DNA from: Phormidesmis priestleyi
Lineage (GTDB): Bacteria; Cyanobacteriota; Cyanobacteriia; Phormidesmidales; Phormidesmidaceae
DNA: 12,207 nucleotides
Assembly: GCA_003242115.1 (NCBI GenBank)
Contig: QBMP01000083.1
Span: 2,396 to 14,602 of the forward strand
Direction of reading: 5' to 3'
Every line of letters starts with the position of its first letter. The stretch's first letter is position 1. Under the pieces are notes generated by a model. It ran no database searches. It was not told the DNA's origin and worked only from the letters and a program-made list of their open reading frames with translations. A program made the position numbers and the translations under genes. Below, one piece after another: positions 1 to 6,422 of this stretch.

Positions 1-246
1 GCTTTAATCGTCTCTCACGACCGCTACTTCGTCTCTCAAGTAGCCAATAAAATCGTCGAAATCAGAGACGGCGATCTGCGTTTGTATCGAGGTGACTATC
101 GCTACTACCTGGATAAAAGCGCCGAAGAAAAAGAGCGCGCTAGACTAGAAGCAATAGAAGCTGAAAAAACGGCAAAAACAGCAAAAAAGCGGCAAAAACA
201 GCATGAAAAGCAGGCCGAGAAGCGTAAGGCTAAAGCAGCTACCTAA
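1..246 (+). CDS. ABC-F family ATP-binding protein, C-terminal end (partial)
   Basis: Frame 1 is open from the window edge to a TAA at 244-246, giving 81 residues. It begins within ALIVSHDRYFV, the H-loop (switch histidine) at the end of an ABC nucleotide-binding domain. The next segment, IVEIRDGDLRLYRGDYRYYL, is the usual ending of ABC-F proteins (Uup/EttA-type translation factors), where the last ATPase domain is followed directly by a basic tail. The tail from about residue 41 is a charged, coiled-coil-like arm rich in Lys, Ala and Glu. There is no membrane segment, which fits a soluble, ribosome-associated ABC-F rather than a transporter. The Walker motifs lie outside the window, so the subfamily (Uup, EttA or an antibiotic-resistance type) cannot be decided. 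A hairpin terminator lies about 85 bases after the stop. Confidence 0.85.
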   Translation, partial: ALIVSHDRYFVSQVANKIVEIRDGDLRLYRGDYRYYLDKSAEEKERARLEAIEAEKTAKTAKKRQKQHEKQAEKRKAKAAT

Positions 247-331
247 CAGGTCTCAATACTCCGTTAATGAGCTGAACTCTGGCTGAAATTTATAGAATTC
301 AGCTGATTAAAACAATCTGTGCAGGCAACCT

Positions 332-359
332 AAAGGCCCGTGGTTTTCCAGGGGCTTTT
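332..359 (+). terminator. Probable intrinsic terminator after the ABC-F gene
   Basis: AAAG-G-CCC-G-TGG is followed by a TTTT loop and then CCA-GGG-G-CTTT. This makes ten base pairs interrupted by one G/G mismatch and one bulged G. The right arm ends in TTTT and a second T run lies at about 365-369. It sits 86 bases past the ABC-F stop and more than 400 bases before gpmI, as expected for the end of the upstream transcript. Confidence 0.55.
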
Positions 360-506
360 AGCTACTTTTTGGGAGATCTCTTTAAAATCGGTAGAGAGTC
401 ATGTTAAATAAAGATTAGCTACTCACAGTTTGCTCACAGACTATTTTTTCACGGACTAATGGTAAGCAGCTTCTGCGAATCGCTGAACCTTTTTCATTCA
501 CTAATC

Positions 507-531
507 AAACCTTTAATTAAAACCTTTAATT
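507..531. repeat. 13-bp-period tandem duplication (two copies)
   Basis: AAACCTTTAATT is present at 507-518 and again at 520-531 with one A between them. It is AT-rich, intergenic and upstream of gpmI, with no assigned function. Confidence 0.7.
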
Positions 532-709
532 TCTTTATCCCTTTGAAAATGGCGCTATTCTAGTGCTTTAGAATTAAATTTCACTTTTTCTTCGCTGCCT
601 CTCTCCCCAGGGCAATTTTCCCCAAGCGTCTGCTCTTAATTGTCTGTTTTTACTTAAACCAAGACAGCTCTGTGGGCGAAAATTAATCTTTCACTATGCT
701 GAATACCTT

Positions 710-753
710 GAGGGCGCTTGTTAGCCCAGCTAGTGCCTGAGGTAAAGCGCCTC
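710..753 (+). promoter_or_regulatory. Stem-loop in the gpmI leader
   Basis: GGCGCTT at 713-719 is a perfect complement of AAGCGCC at 745-751. The stem can extend by two more pairs (710-711 with 752-753) if G712 bulges out. The loop is about 25 bases. The structure ends 18 bases before the ribosome binding site of gpmI. If transcription starts just after the -10-like TATGCT at 695-700, the stem would form at the very 5' end of the mRNA. Its role is unknown; mRNA stability or translational control are possible. Confidence 0.35.
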
Positions 754-771
754 CAAACTGTTGCAAATTTT

Positions 772-777
772 AGAGGA
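772..777 (+). promoter_or_regulatory. Ribosome binding site deciding the gpmI start
   Basis: AGAGGA lies nine bases before the ATG at 787. The frame is open further upstream to a TTG at 718, but the extra 23 residues do not resemble the family and cross the leader stem-loop. The site therefore favours ATG 787. Confidence 0.7.
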
Positions 778-786
778 TTTTCTGGT

Positions 787-2391
787 ATGGCACACTCGCC
801 TATTGCTCCTATGGTGCTCGTGATTTTAGACGGGTGGGGATGCCGGGAAGACAGTAACGGCAATGCCATTAGTCATGCCAATACGCCGATTATGGACAGC
901 TTGTGGGCGGCCTATCCTCACGCCACCATTAACACCTCTGGTAAAGCAGTCGGTCTGCCCAATGGCCAAATGGGTAACTCTGAAGTTGGGCACCTGAATA
1001 TTGGCGCAGGCCGAGTTGTACCCCAAGAGCTGGTAAGAATTTCTGACGCGGTAGAAAACAAAACGATTCAAGAGAATCCGGCCCTGTTAGAAGTTTGTCA
1101 AAAGGTTCGCTACGCGGGGAGCAAGCTGCACTTAATCGGTTTGTGTTCAGAAGGCGGCGTGCACTCACACCTGGATCATCTAATTGGGCTATTAGAAATG
1201 GCCAAGGCGCAGGATCTTTCTGAAGTATGCATTCATGTAGTCACCGATGGACGCGATACCAAGCCGATGGACGCCATATTCGCTGTGCAAAAGCTACAAG
1301 ATGCGATTGATGAAATGGGCATTGGTCAGCTTGTGACGCTGAGCGGTCGCTACTATGCGATGGATCGCGACAATCGCTGGGCGCGAGTGGAAAAGGTGTA
1401 TCGGGTGATGACAGATGAGGGAGAAGGCACAGGTCAATCAGCGGTAGAAGCGATTAAGGTGTCTTACGAAGCCGGACTCAACGATGAATTTATTGAGCCA
1501 GTGCGGCTAGCGCCGGGTGCGGTTAGTGCCAATGATGGGGTGATCTTTTTTAACTTTCGCCCAGATCGGGCGCGTGAGCTGACTCAGGCTTTTGTGAAGC
1601 GTGAGTTCACAGGATTTGAGCGCGATCCCATTTTGCCGCTGACTTTTGTCACGATGACTCAGTACGATCAGTCTTTGCCGGTAGGAGTAGCTTTTGAGCC
1701 CCAGAGCTTAAACAATATTCTGGGTGAGGTGATAGCCAATCATGGGCTGAAGCAGTTTCGCATTGCCGAAACTGAAAAGTACGCGCATGTGACGTATTTT
1801 TTTAACGGCGGCTTAGAGGAGCCTTTCCCAGGCGAAGAGCGGGAGCTGATCCCGAGCCCGATGGTGGCAACGTATGACAAGGAGCCGAAAATGTCGGCCA
1901 AAAAAGTCACAGATGCGGCGATTAGGGTTTTCAATCGGCAGGCTCATTCGCTGGTGGTGATAAACTATGCAAATCCAGATATGGTGGGCCATACGGGCAA
2001 AATGGATGAGACAATTACGGCGCTAGAGGAAGTAGATCGTGAGGTGGGTCGCTTGCTAAAAGCGCTGGGTCGGGTTGGCGGTACGGCCTTGATCATTGCC
2101 GATCATGGCAATGCTGAGTACATGCACGATGAGCAAGGCAGACCTTGGACTGCACATACGACAAATCCGGTGCCGTTTATTTTGGTGGAAGGCGAAGGGC
2201 TAAAAATTCCGGGTCACGGCTGCGATGTACAGCTTCGTGAAGGGGGATGTTTGGCAGATGTTGCGCCAACGATATTGCAGATATTACAGATTCCGATCCC
2301 TCCAGAAATGACGGGCAAATCCATGATTTTGCAGGAAATGGCTGATTACAAGCCCAACCGAACGCCGGTCAAGGTGTCTTTGCAGCGATAG
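787..2391 (+). CDS. gpmI: 2,3-bisphosphoglycerate-independent phosphoglycerate mutase
   Basis: This enzyme interconverts 3- and 2-phosphoglycerate in lower glycolysis and gluconeogenesis, in the cytosol, using two Mn ions and a phosphoserine intermediate. The product has 534 residues, normal for the family. Visible signatures are VLVILDGWG (metal ligand D15), GNSEVGH (nucleophile S65), VTDGRDT (153-158), SGRYYAMDRDNRWAR (186-200), FNFRPDRARE (substrate Arg around 258 and 261), ETEKYAHVTYFFNGG (K331), NYANPDMVGHTG (D398, H402), ADHGNAEYM (D439, H440) and AHTTNPVPF (H457). All expected phosphatase-domain metal ligands and the inserted phosphotransferase domain are present, so it should be active. 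The start is ATG 787, preceded by AGAGGA. secG follows 66 bases later without a terminator; this gpmI-secG order is known in other cyanobacteria. It contains no HIP1 octamer, unlike most genes further right. Confidence 0.98.
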   Translation: MAHSPIAPMVLVILDGWGCREDSNGNAISHANTPIMDSLWAAYPHATINTSGKAVGLPNGQMGNSEVGHLNIGAGRVVPQELVRISDAVENKTIQENPALLEVCQKVRYAGSKLHLIGLCSEGGVHSHLDHLIGLLEMAKAQDLSEVCIHVVTDGRDTKPMDAIFAVQKLQDAIDEMGIGQLVTLSGRYYAMDRDNRWARVEKVYRVMTDEGEGTGQSAVEAIKVSYEAGLNDEFIEPVRLAPGAVSANDGVIFFNFRPDRARELTQAFVKREFTGFERDPILPLTFVTMTQYDQSLPVGVAFEPQSLNNILGEVIANHGLKQFRIAETEKYAHVTYFFNGGLEEPFPGEERELIPSPMVATYDKEPKMSAKKVTDAAIRVFNRQAHSLVVINYANPDMVGHTGKMDETITALEEVDREVGRLLKALGRVGGTALIIADHGNAEYMHDEQGRPWTAHTTNPVPFILVEGEGLKIPGHGCDVQLREGGCLADVAPTILQILQIPIPPEMTGKSMILQEMADYKPNRTPVKVSLQR

Positions 2392-2457
2392 GTTTGAGAT
2401 AGGATAGAATTAGGAGCCAATGTATTAGGCTGGTCTAGGGCTAGTAAGGGATTTGCC

Positions 2458-2697
2458 ATGATAGTGACGGTTGTAAAAGTTGTGTGGGCTGTAGCTGCTA
2501 TCGGCGTGTGCATTTTGGTATTGCTGCACAGCCCTAAAGGCGATGGCTTGGGCGCATTGGGCGGTCAGGCGCAGCTATTTACCAGCGCCAAAAGCGCAGA
2601 AGATACCCTCAATCGAGCGACCTGGCTGTTGACGATTGTATTTATGGCGCTGACGGTTGTATTAAGCGGTGGCTGGCTGATGGGAACGGCGCAATAG
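2458..2697 (+). CDS. secG: Preprotein translocase subunit SecG
   Basis: SecG is the small auxiliary subunit of the SecYEG channel that exports proteins across the plasma and thylakoid membranes. The 79-residue product has the family layout of two hydrophobic helices (about 2-24 and 53-75). They are joined by a conserved loop that begins HSPKGDGLGALGG and ends SAEDTLNRATW. The motif KGDGLG followed by a G-rich turn and the N-R-A/T-W entry into helix 2 are typical of cyanobacterial and plastid SecG. The ATG has a good ribosome binding site (TAAGGG at 2445-2450, seven bases upstream). It is probably cotranscribed with gpmI. Its 3' end converges with the minus-strand LapA-domain gene 125 bases away. 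Confidence 0.95.
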   Translation: MIVTVVKVVWAVAAIGVCILVLLHSPKGDGLGALGGQAQLFTSAKSAEDTLNRATWLLTIVFMALTVVLSGGWLMGTAQ

Positions 2698-2720
2698 ATT
2701 AAAAGTAGGCGCAAGTCTCA

Positions 2721-2733
2721 CTGTCTAAGACAG
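2721..2733. other. Short inverted repeat after secG
   Basis: CTGTC-TAA-GACAG can form a five-pair hairpin with a three-base loop, 24 bases after the secG stop. There is no T run on either side, so it is at best a weak terminator or processing element. Confidence 0.3.
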
Positions 2734-2745
2734 GCACAAAAGTCC

Positions 2746-2797
2746 AAAGTAATCGTTCAAAGCAATCGTTCAAAGCAATCGTTCAAAGCAATCGTTC
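2746..2797. repeat. Four tandem copies of a 13-bp unit
   Basis: The unit AAAGCAATCGTTC is repeated at 2746-2758, 2759-2771, 2772-2784 and 2785-2797. Copies 2-4 are identical and the first has T for C at position 5. The end of the last copy, with the sequence after it, forms a perfect palindrome, ATCGTT-C-AACGAT, at 2791-2803. The array lies exactly between the convergent ends of secG and the LapA-domain gene. Confidence 0.9.
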
Positions 2798-2822
2798 AAC
2801 GATATCGCTTGGATGCCGTTAT

Positions 2823-3716
2823 TTAAGTATCGGTTACTTGGACAATTTTAATTGGCTGACTGCCCCTGATTGGATTAAGGGAATGCTTACCGGCTTCTGC
2901 AAGGGCTTGGTAGGCTTTGCCAATAATCAGCTGCTCTTCGTTGGTGGGATGGCTGCGATCAGCTATAGCCCCACCGACTTTGACATCGACGGCAACAGCG
3001 GCGGCGTTTGGCAGCGATAGCGGCTGATCTATCAGCGCCGAACGCAGCGATTCGCCGTACTGCTTCAGCGCGGTTTTATCTATGCCTGTGAGCACACACA
3101 TGAACTGTGCGCCGTTGGCATCGCGGCTATCGCAGTAGAGCCAGGTGTCGAGAGTGACACTGCGGCGGATGACGGCAGAAATTGCGACATCGAGCTGTGC
3201 ATTTTGCTGAGCAGTGGTATCGACAGATCCCAAAGGCTGCTGACGGTGAGCTTCTACAATCAATAGGCCAATCGAATCGAACTCGGGATTGCCGGGTTGG
3301 AGTTTCATTTGTTGGATCAGCGCTGAGAGCGTCTGTGGCAGCATCCGGGCATCGAGCATGCCGGTATTCGTATCGGTAAGGTTCATTGAGCGCAGCAGAT
3401 TTTCGTGGCTTTGGCGCAGCCTTTCGGCGTTGCGGCTTTGAGTCGTAAGCTCTTGGTCGCGGGTGACTAGCTGAGATTCTAGATCGGCGGCTTGGCGCTT
3501 GGTACGTGACATCCGCCAGCCCCGCTTTAACAAACCCGGTAGCAGGACTAAAAGGCCGATTAAAACGCCGATGGCTAAGGTTGAAAGCAACACAATCGCC
3601 AATGAGCCTTCGTATTGCCAAATTAAGAGATTAATGGCAACTAGGCGATTATTTTGGAGGGCAAAGGCGATCGCAAAAAATGCAATAACAATAGCGGCAA
3701 CGATTAAAAGCGGCAT
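2823..3716 (-). CDS. LapA-domain membrane protein with degenerate GGDEF-like domain
   Basis: The product has 297 residues from the ATG at 3716. That start has GGGTGAG (3730-3724) seven bases upstream and is preferred over the in-frame GTG at 3728, which would add four residues. Residues 1-63 contain two membrane helices (about 2-20 and 38-62) around QNNRLVAINLLIW, the pattern of LapA/DUF1049 proteins. Residues about 68-110 are a charged coiled coil. Residues about 115-285 follow the order of a diguanylate cyclase (GGDEF) domain: NTGMLDARM for the usual LTGLxNRR, GLLIVEAHR for the LLLLDIDHF strand, NGAQF (201-205) at the GGDEF position, VKVGGAIAD for VTVSIGVA, and AYQALAEAGKHSLN for the closing ADxALYxAKxxGxN helix. 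The GGDEF signature and metal-binding Asp are lost, so catalysis is not expected; a structural or ligand-sensing role is inferred. The TPR gene lies 127 bases upstream on the same strand, so cotranscription is possible. Confidence 0.75.
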   Translation of the reverse strand: MPLLIVAAIVIAFFAIAFALQNNRLVAINLLIWQYEGSLAIVLLSTLAIGVLIGLLVLLPGLLKRGWRMSRTKRQAADLESQLVTRDQELTTQSRNAERLRQSHENLLRSMNLTDTNTGMLDARMLPQTLSALIQQMKLQPGNPEFDSIGLLIVEAHRQQPLGSVDTTAQQNAQLDVAISAVIRRSVTLDTWLYCDSRDANGAQFMCVLTGIDKTALKQYGESLRSALIDQPLSLPNAAAVAVDVKVGGAIADRSHPTNEEQLIIGKAYQALAEAGKHSLNPIRGSQPIKIVQVTDT

Positions 3717-3723
3717 ATGAGCG

Positions 3724-3730
3724 CTCACCC
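3724..3730 (-). promoter_or_regulatory. Ribosome binding site deciding the LapA-domain gene start
   Basis: Read on the minus strand, GGGTGAG lies seven bases before the ATG at 3716. The alternative GTG start at 3728 falls inside this site and has no purine-rich sequence of its own upstream. Confidence 0.5.
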
Positions 3731-3843
3731 AGGCATTTTGCCAAGGCGTTTGAAAAACACTTTCAGCCTAACGCGAGTAGCGCCAAAACGACTGCTGGAC
3801 ATCACAAAACAGCAAGGTTTGGAACAAAACTCTTAATAAAGGT

Positions 3844-6201
3844 CTATAAAGCGACTAAGACCTCCGAGAGCAGCGCTGATGGCACTTGCGCCAAGGCTAA
3901 CTGCTGCCCAGGTAGCCCTAATTTTTGATGATGAGCCTTCACATTGGCCACAATTGCGGCTAGCCGCTCTTGAAAGGCCAGATCGCCAATAGCTAAGCCT
4001 TCTATCGCTCGAACGTAGTTACACAGAGACTTTTTTAAGTGGCTGGCAACTTCGCTAGGGGCGGTGGCCAGAGCCGCCATTTGATTGTGCATATCACCGA
4101 GGCAGTGGTAAATGGCGGACGCATCAGCTGCGCTTAGAGCTTGGGTGCTTTGGCTAATTTTGAGTACAGATTCAAAGGCGGCGATCGCGTTTTTTTGATA
4201 GCGAATGCGCTGCTCTGAACCGATGACATTGATATCCAGCTTGGATAGATCCCAGTAGGCTAAGGCTAGGTTGTTGTAGGTTGTGGCGCAGGCAGAAGGG
4301 TCTACTTCGACGGTGCGGTAGTTGAGGGCATCGCGGTAGGCAGCGATCGCATAGTTCAAATAAAGGGCCGGTTGCTCGTGCTTAGCCAAGCTCCAGTAGG
4401 CGATCCCCAAGTTATTTTTGACCGCTGCGTAGTCCAGCGGATGCTGCTGGGGGCTATACCCCAGCAGGGCTTGATTGTAGGCAGCTATTGCCTGATTCAA
4501 ATTCACCGCGACTTGATCGTAATGCGATAGGTACCAGTAGACCGAACCCAAGCTGTTTTGCAAGATGCCATAGGCTTTGGAAGCCGTTTCAACCGATACC
4601 CACAGCAAGGCGTTGAGATAGGCAGCAGCGGCTTGCTGAAGGTAAATAATCGGCTCATCATAGGTCGCCAACATGCTATAGACCGCACCCATATTGCTAT
4701 AAAGCTGCTCTGCCAAGCTAGCAGGGGATGAATTGGCCGCAGCAGATGACGAGTTTGATCCAGAATTTAGCCCAGACGAGCTGGAATCGGCTGACGCGAG
4801 TGGAGCCTCAGCCAGGGTAATTTTATTGAGCGCTTCTTTATAGAGCTGAATGCTGTGAAGCATACAGTCGATAGAGGGCTGCGCTTCAATGAGCTGCTGC
4901 GCTTTGAGCCAGTAGAGCGTACCGAGATCGTTAAGGCCACTGCTCCAATTGAGATAGATATTAGCAGCGTGATGATCGCTGGCTCTAGCTGGCTGCGTCA
5001 CTAAGTCAGAATCGGCCAGATGACTCAACCCTCTTTCGTAAGACCAAATCGCCGCTTCTATGAGTGCAAGATCTCTAACGCCTGATTCTATTTGACTGCG
5101 ATAGTCTAAGCCTTCAGCCAGAAAGTCATCGACTGAGCTTGGCGTTTCTGGCAGTGATTTTGGCGGTGTTTTTACAGGTGCTTGGATAGCGGACGATGGC
5201 GCGATCGCCTCAAGGGAATGATCTGAATCTGCTGACTCCTTCTCTAAGCCGTTATCTACAGCATTTGCAGTATCTACGGCAGTTACAGCCTCTACCGCAC
5301 TAGCACTAATAGCGACATTCACTTGATTTTCAAAAAGGTTGCCCTCAAAAACGGCAGCTTGAGCCAGCGCAATATCGGCATCTGGTGCCGATTCACTCTC
5401 CAGCGATTCACCGTATAGCCCGCCGCTAAAGGTAAGCCTCGAATCGACAGTAGCCGCGAATGGTTCAGACGTTAGTTCAGCGCTTGATTCGCTAGTCCAC
5501 TCGGTAGTCAGGTCGGCAGGCAACTCGGCAGGCAGTTCGGAGCTTTTCGCCTCGCTGGCATAGTTATTAGCAGAGTTACCGTCATAGTCATTGCCATATT
5601 CGCCACCATATTCACTGGCAAATTCAAATACGCCGCTGCGCCAAGTCCAAAACGTGGGGGATGACTGCTGAATCGTGCGCAGCCACGGCCACGGTAGCCA
5701 TATCAGCAGACTGGTGTTGAGCCTGGGCAAAAGGGCTTCGACGTTTTCGAGCGATCGCAAAAAGTGATGCTGAGCGATCGCACTTTGATGCGTCATTTGC
5801 TCTACGCCCAGAATCTGCAAAATTGGCAGCGGCTCGCTCGGCAGCATATCTGTCGGCATCCCCCTTGACAGCCGCCTTGACAGCCGCCCTGGTGACGATA
5901 GGGTTTGGCGCACCCAATTTGCCACCTGCTGCGGCAAATCACCCTCATCCGGATCGAGAATTATTTGCTCTAAGCTATTAGCACCTTCTTCAAAGCCTTC
6001 TATATAATTCTTGGAACCGTTCAAGTCCTTAGAAATATCGGCCTCTAGCTGATTGGCTAAACGCTGCTGCAGGCTGACATCATCGCAGACGGCAATCAGC
6101 AGCTGACGACGAAGATTAAGGCTCAAAGAGGCTTTCAGCGCCTGATAGGTTTGCTGATTAACCCCCAATATTTGACGAGATTTTGGCTGGATGGCAATCA
6201 T
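3844..6201 (-). CDS. TPR-repeat protein with P-loop-less NTPase-like N-terminal domain
   Basis: The product has 785 residues in three parts. Residues 1-196 hold an alpha/beta domain with strand RRQLLIAV (31-38), PILQILGVEQM (126-136) and SLLIWLPWPWLRTIQQSSPTFW (164-185). The strand order recalls an AAA/STAND ATPase with a Walker-B-like GVE, but the expected Walker A glycine-lysine loop is replaced by CDDVSLQQRL, so ATP hydrolysis is doubtful. This domain recurs, from memory, in cyanobacterial TPR proteins of unknown function. Residues about 197-365 form an acidic Ser/Glu/Ala-rich linker, partly built of 12-bp duplications. Residues about 375-735 contain TPR-type helical pairs, clearest around 497-530, 545-580, 590-625 and 640-680 (NLGIAYWSLAKHEQ, NNLALAYWDLSKL), broken by a Ser/Ala/Gly-rich insert at 470-495. 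There is no signal peptide or membrane helix, which suggests a cytosolic scaffold. The ATG at 6201 has no clear ribosome binding site. It is divergent from pcyA and lies upstream of the LapA-domain gene. Confidence 0.85.
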   Translation of the reverse strand: MIAIQPKSRQILGVNQQTYQALKASLSLNLRRQLLIAVCDDVSLQQRLANQLEADISKDLNGSKNYIEGFEEGANSLEQIILDPDEGDLPQQVANWVRQTLSSPGRLSRRLSRGMPTDMLPSEPLPILQILGVEQMTHQSAIAQHHFLRSLENVEALLPRLNTSLLIWLPWPWLRTIQQSSPTFWTWRSGVFEFASEYGGEYGNDYDGNSANNYASEAKSSELPAELPADLTTEWTSESSAELTSEPFAATVDSRLTFSGGLYGESLESESAPDADIALAQAAVFEGNLFENQVNVAISASAVEAVTAVDTANAVDNGLEKESADSDHSLEAIAPSSAIQAPVKTPPKSLPETPSSVDDFLAEGLDYRSQIESGVRDLALIEAAIWSYERGLSHLADSDLVTQPARASDHHAANIYLNWSSGLNDLGTLYWLKAQQLIEAQPSIDCMLHSIQLYKEALNKITLAEAPLASADSSSSGLNSGSNSSSAAANSSPASLAEQLYSNMGAVYSMLATYDEPIIYLQQAAAAYLNALLWVSVETASKAYGILQNSLGSVYWYLSHYDQVAVNLNQAIAAYNQALLGYSPQQHPLDYAAVKNNLGIAYWSLAKHEQPALYLNYAIAAYRDALNYRTVEVDPSACATTYNNLALAYWDLSKLDINVIGSEQRIRYQKNAIAAFESVLKISQSTQALSAADASAIYHCLGDMHNQMAALATAPSEVASHLKKSLCNYVRAIEGLAIGDLAFQERLAAIVANVKAHHQKLGLPGQQLALAQVPSALLSEVLVAL
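5501..5536. repeat. Three imperfect 12-bp tandem units inside the TPR gene
   Basis: TCGGTAGTCAGG, TCGGCAGGCAAC and TCGGCAGGCAGT follow one another, then TCGG begins a further partial unit. On the coding (minus) strand they encode the repeated SELP-AELP-ADLT stretch of the acidic linker (about residues 221-232). The 12-bp length preserves the reading frame. Confidence 0.75.
5594..5613. repeat. 12-bp-period repeat in the TPR gene linker
   Basis: CCATATTC occurs at 5594-5601 and 5606-5613. It encodes the repeated EYG of EYGGEYGND at the start of the low-complexity linker. Confidence 0.5.
5863..5886. repeat. Perfect 12-bp tandem duplication in the TPR gene
   Basis: CCTTGACAGCCG is present at 5863-5874 and 5875-5886. 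It is in frame and encodes the repeated RLS-R of RLSRRLSRG (residues 106-114). Confidence 0.8.
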
Positions 6202-6356
6202 GATTAGTGCCGAGGCAAGGGCAACAGAAAGAAAAATTTGGTTTAGACGGGTAAGCTGTTCGTTACGAATGGGCGCTACGGATTAGAGCCTGTCTCAAAA
6301 AGCACCTACCGCCTAAGTCATCTTTTCAGAACCCAAGCTTCTAGATCAGGAATGAT

Positions 6357-6383
6357 TTGATACCCCGCTGAAACTGCTATGCT
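6357..6383 (+). promoter_or_regulatory. Candidate pcyA promoter
   Basis: TTGATA at 6357-6362 and TATGCT at 6378-6383 are separated by 15 bases. TGC directly before the second hexamer makes an extended -10, which can offset a short spacer. Transcription would start near 6390, leaving a leader of about 33 bases to the pcyA ATG. Confidence 0.4.
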
Positions 6384-6422
6384 AAAAACCTGTACCCTCG
6401 CCCTTCTGCCTGATATCGATTG

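Larger units (their letters stand above)
247..786. other. 540-base gene-free region between the ABC-F gene and gpmI
   Basis: No convincing coding frame is present on either strand. After the terminator at 332-359 the region is AT-rich. It holds a tandem duplication of AAACCTTTAATT at 507-518 and 520-531 (13-bp period), a stem-loop at 710-753 and the gpmI ribosome binding site at 772-777. The best -10-like hexamer near gpmI is TATGCT at 695-700, but it has no recognisable -35 at the right distance, so the promoter is not assigned firmly. A small RNA cannot be excluded, but I see no known RNA family. Confidence 0.6.

Noticed and set aside
718..786. Longer gpmI starting at TTG 718, adding 23 residues
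   Set aside because: The added residues do not look like the family N-terminus, overlap a leader stem-loop, and lack a ribosome binding site. ATG 787 has AGAGGA at good spacing and starts just before the conserved VLVILDGWG.
2746..2797. CRISPR-like array
   Set aside because: The 13-bp units are directly adjacent with no spacers and no cas genes are nearby; this is a simple tandem repeat.
3127..3621. 164-codon open frame on the minus strand inside the LapA-domain gene
   Set aside because: It is out of frame with the gene, Arg/Ser/Pro-rich, and has no recognisable motif. The overlapping frame has membrane helices and a recognisable domain order.
5624..5917. 97-codon open frame on the minus strand within the TPR gene
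   Set aside because: It lies in another frame of a well-supported gene, is Ala/Arg-rich and has no motif; it is best explained as a shadow of the TPR coding sequence.
6286..6302. GAGCCTGTCTCAAAAAG, which resembles an insertion sequence terminal repeat
   Set aside because: No matching inverted end, target duplication or transposase fragment is visible nearby, so a solo resemblance is not enough to call a mobile element remnant.
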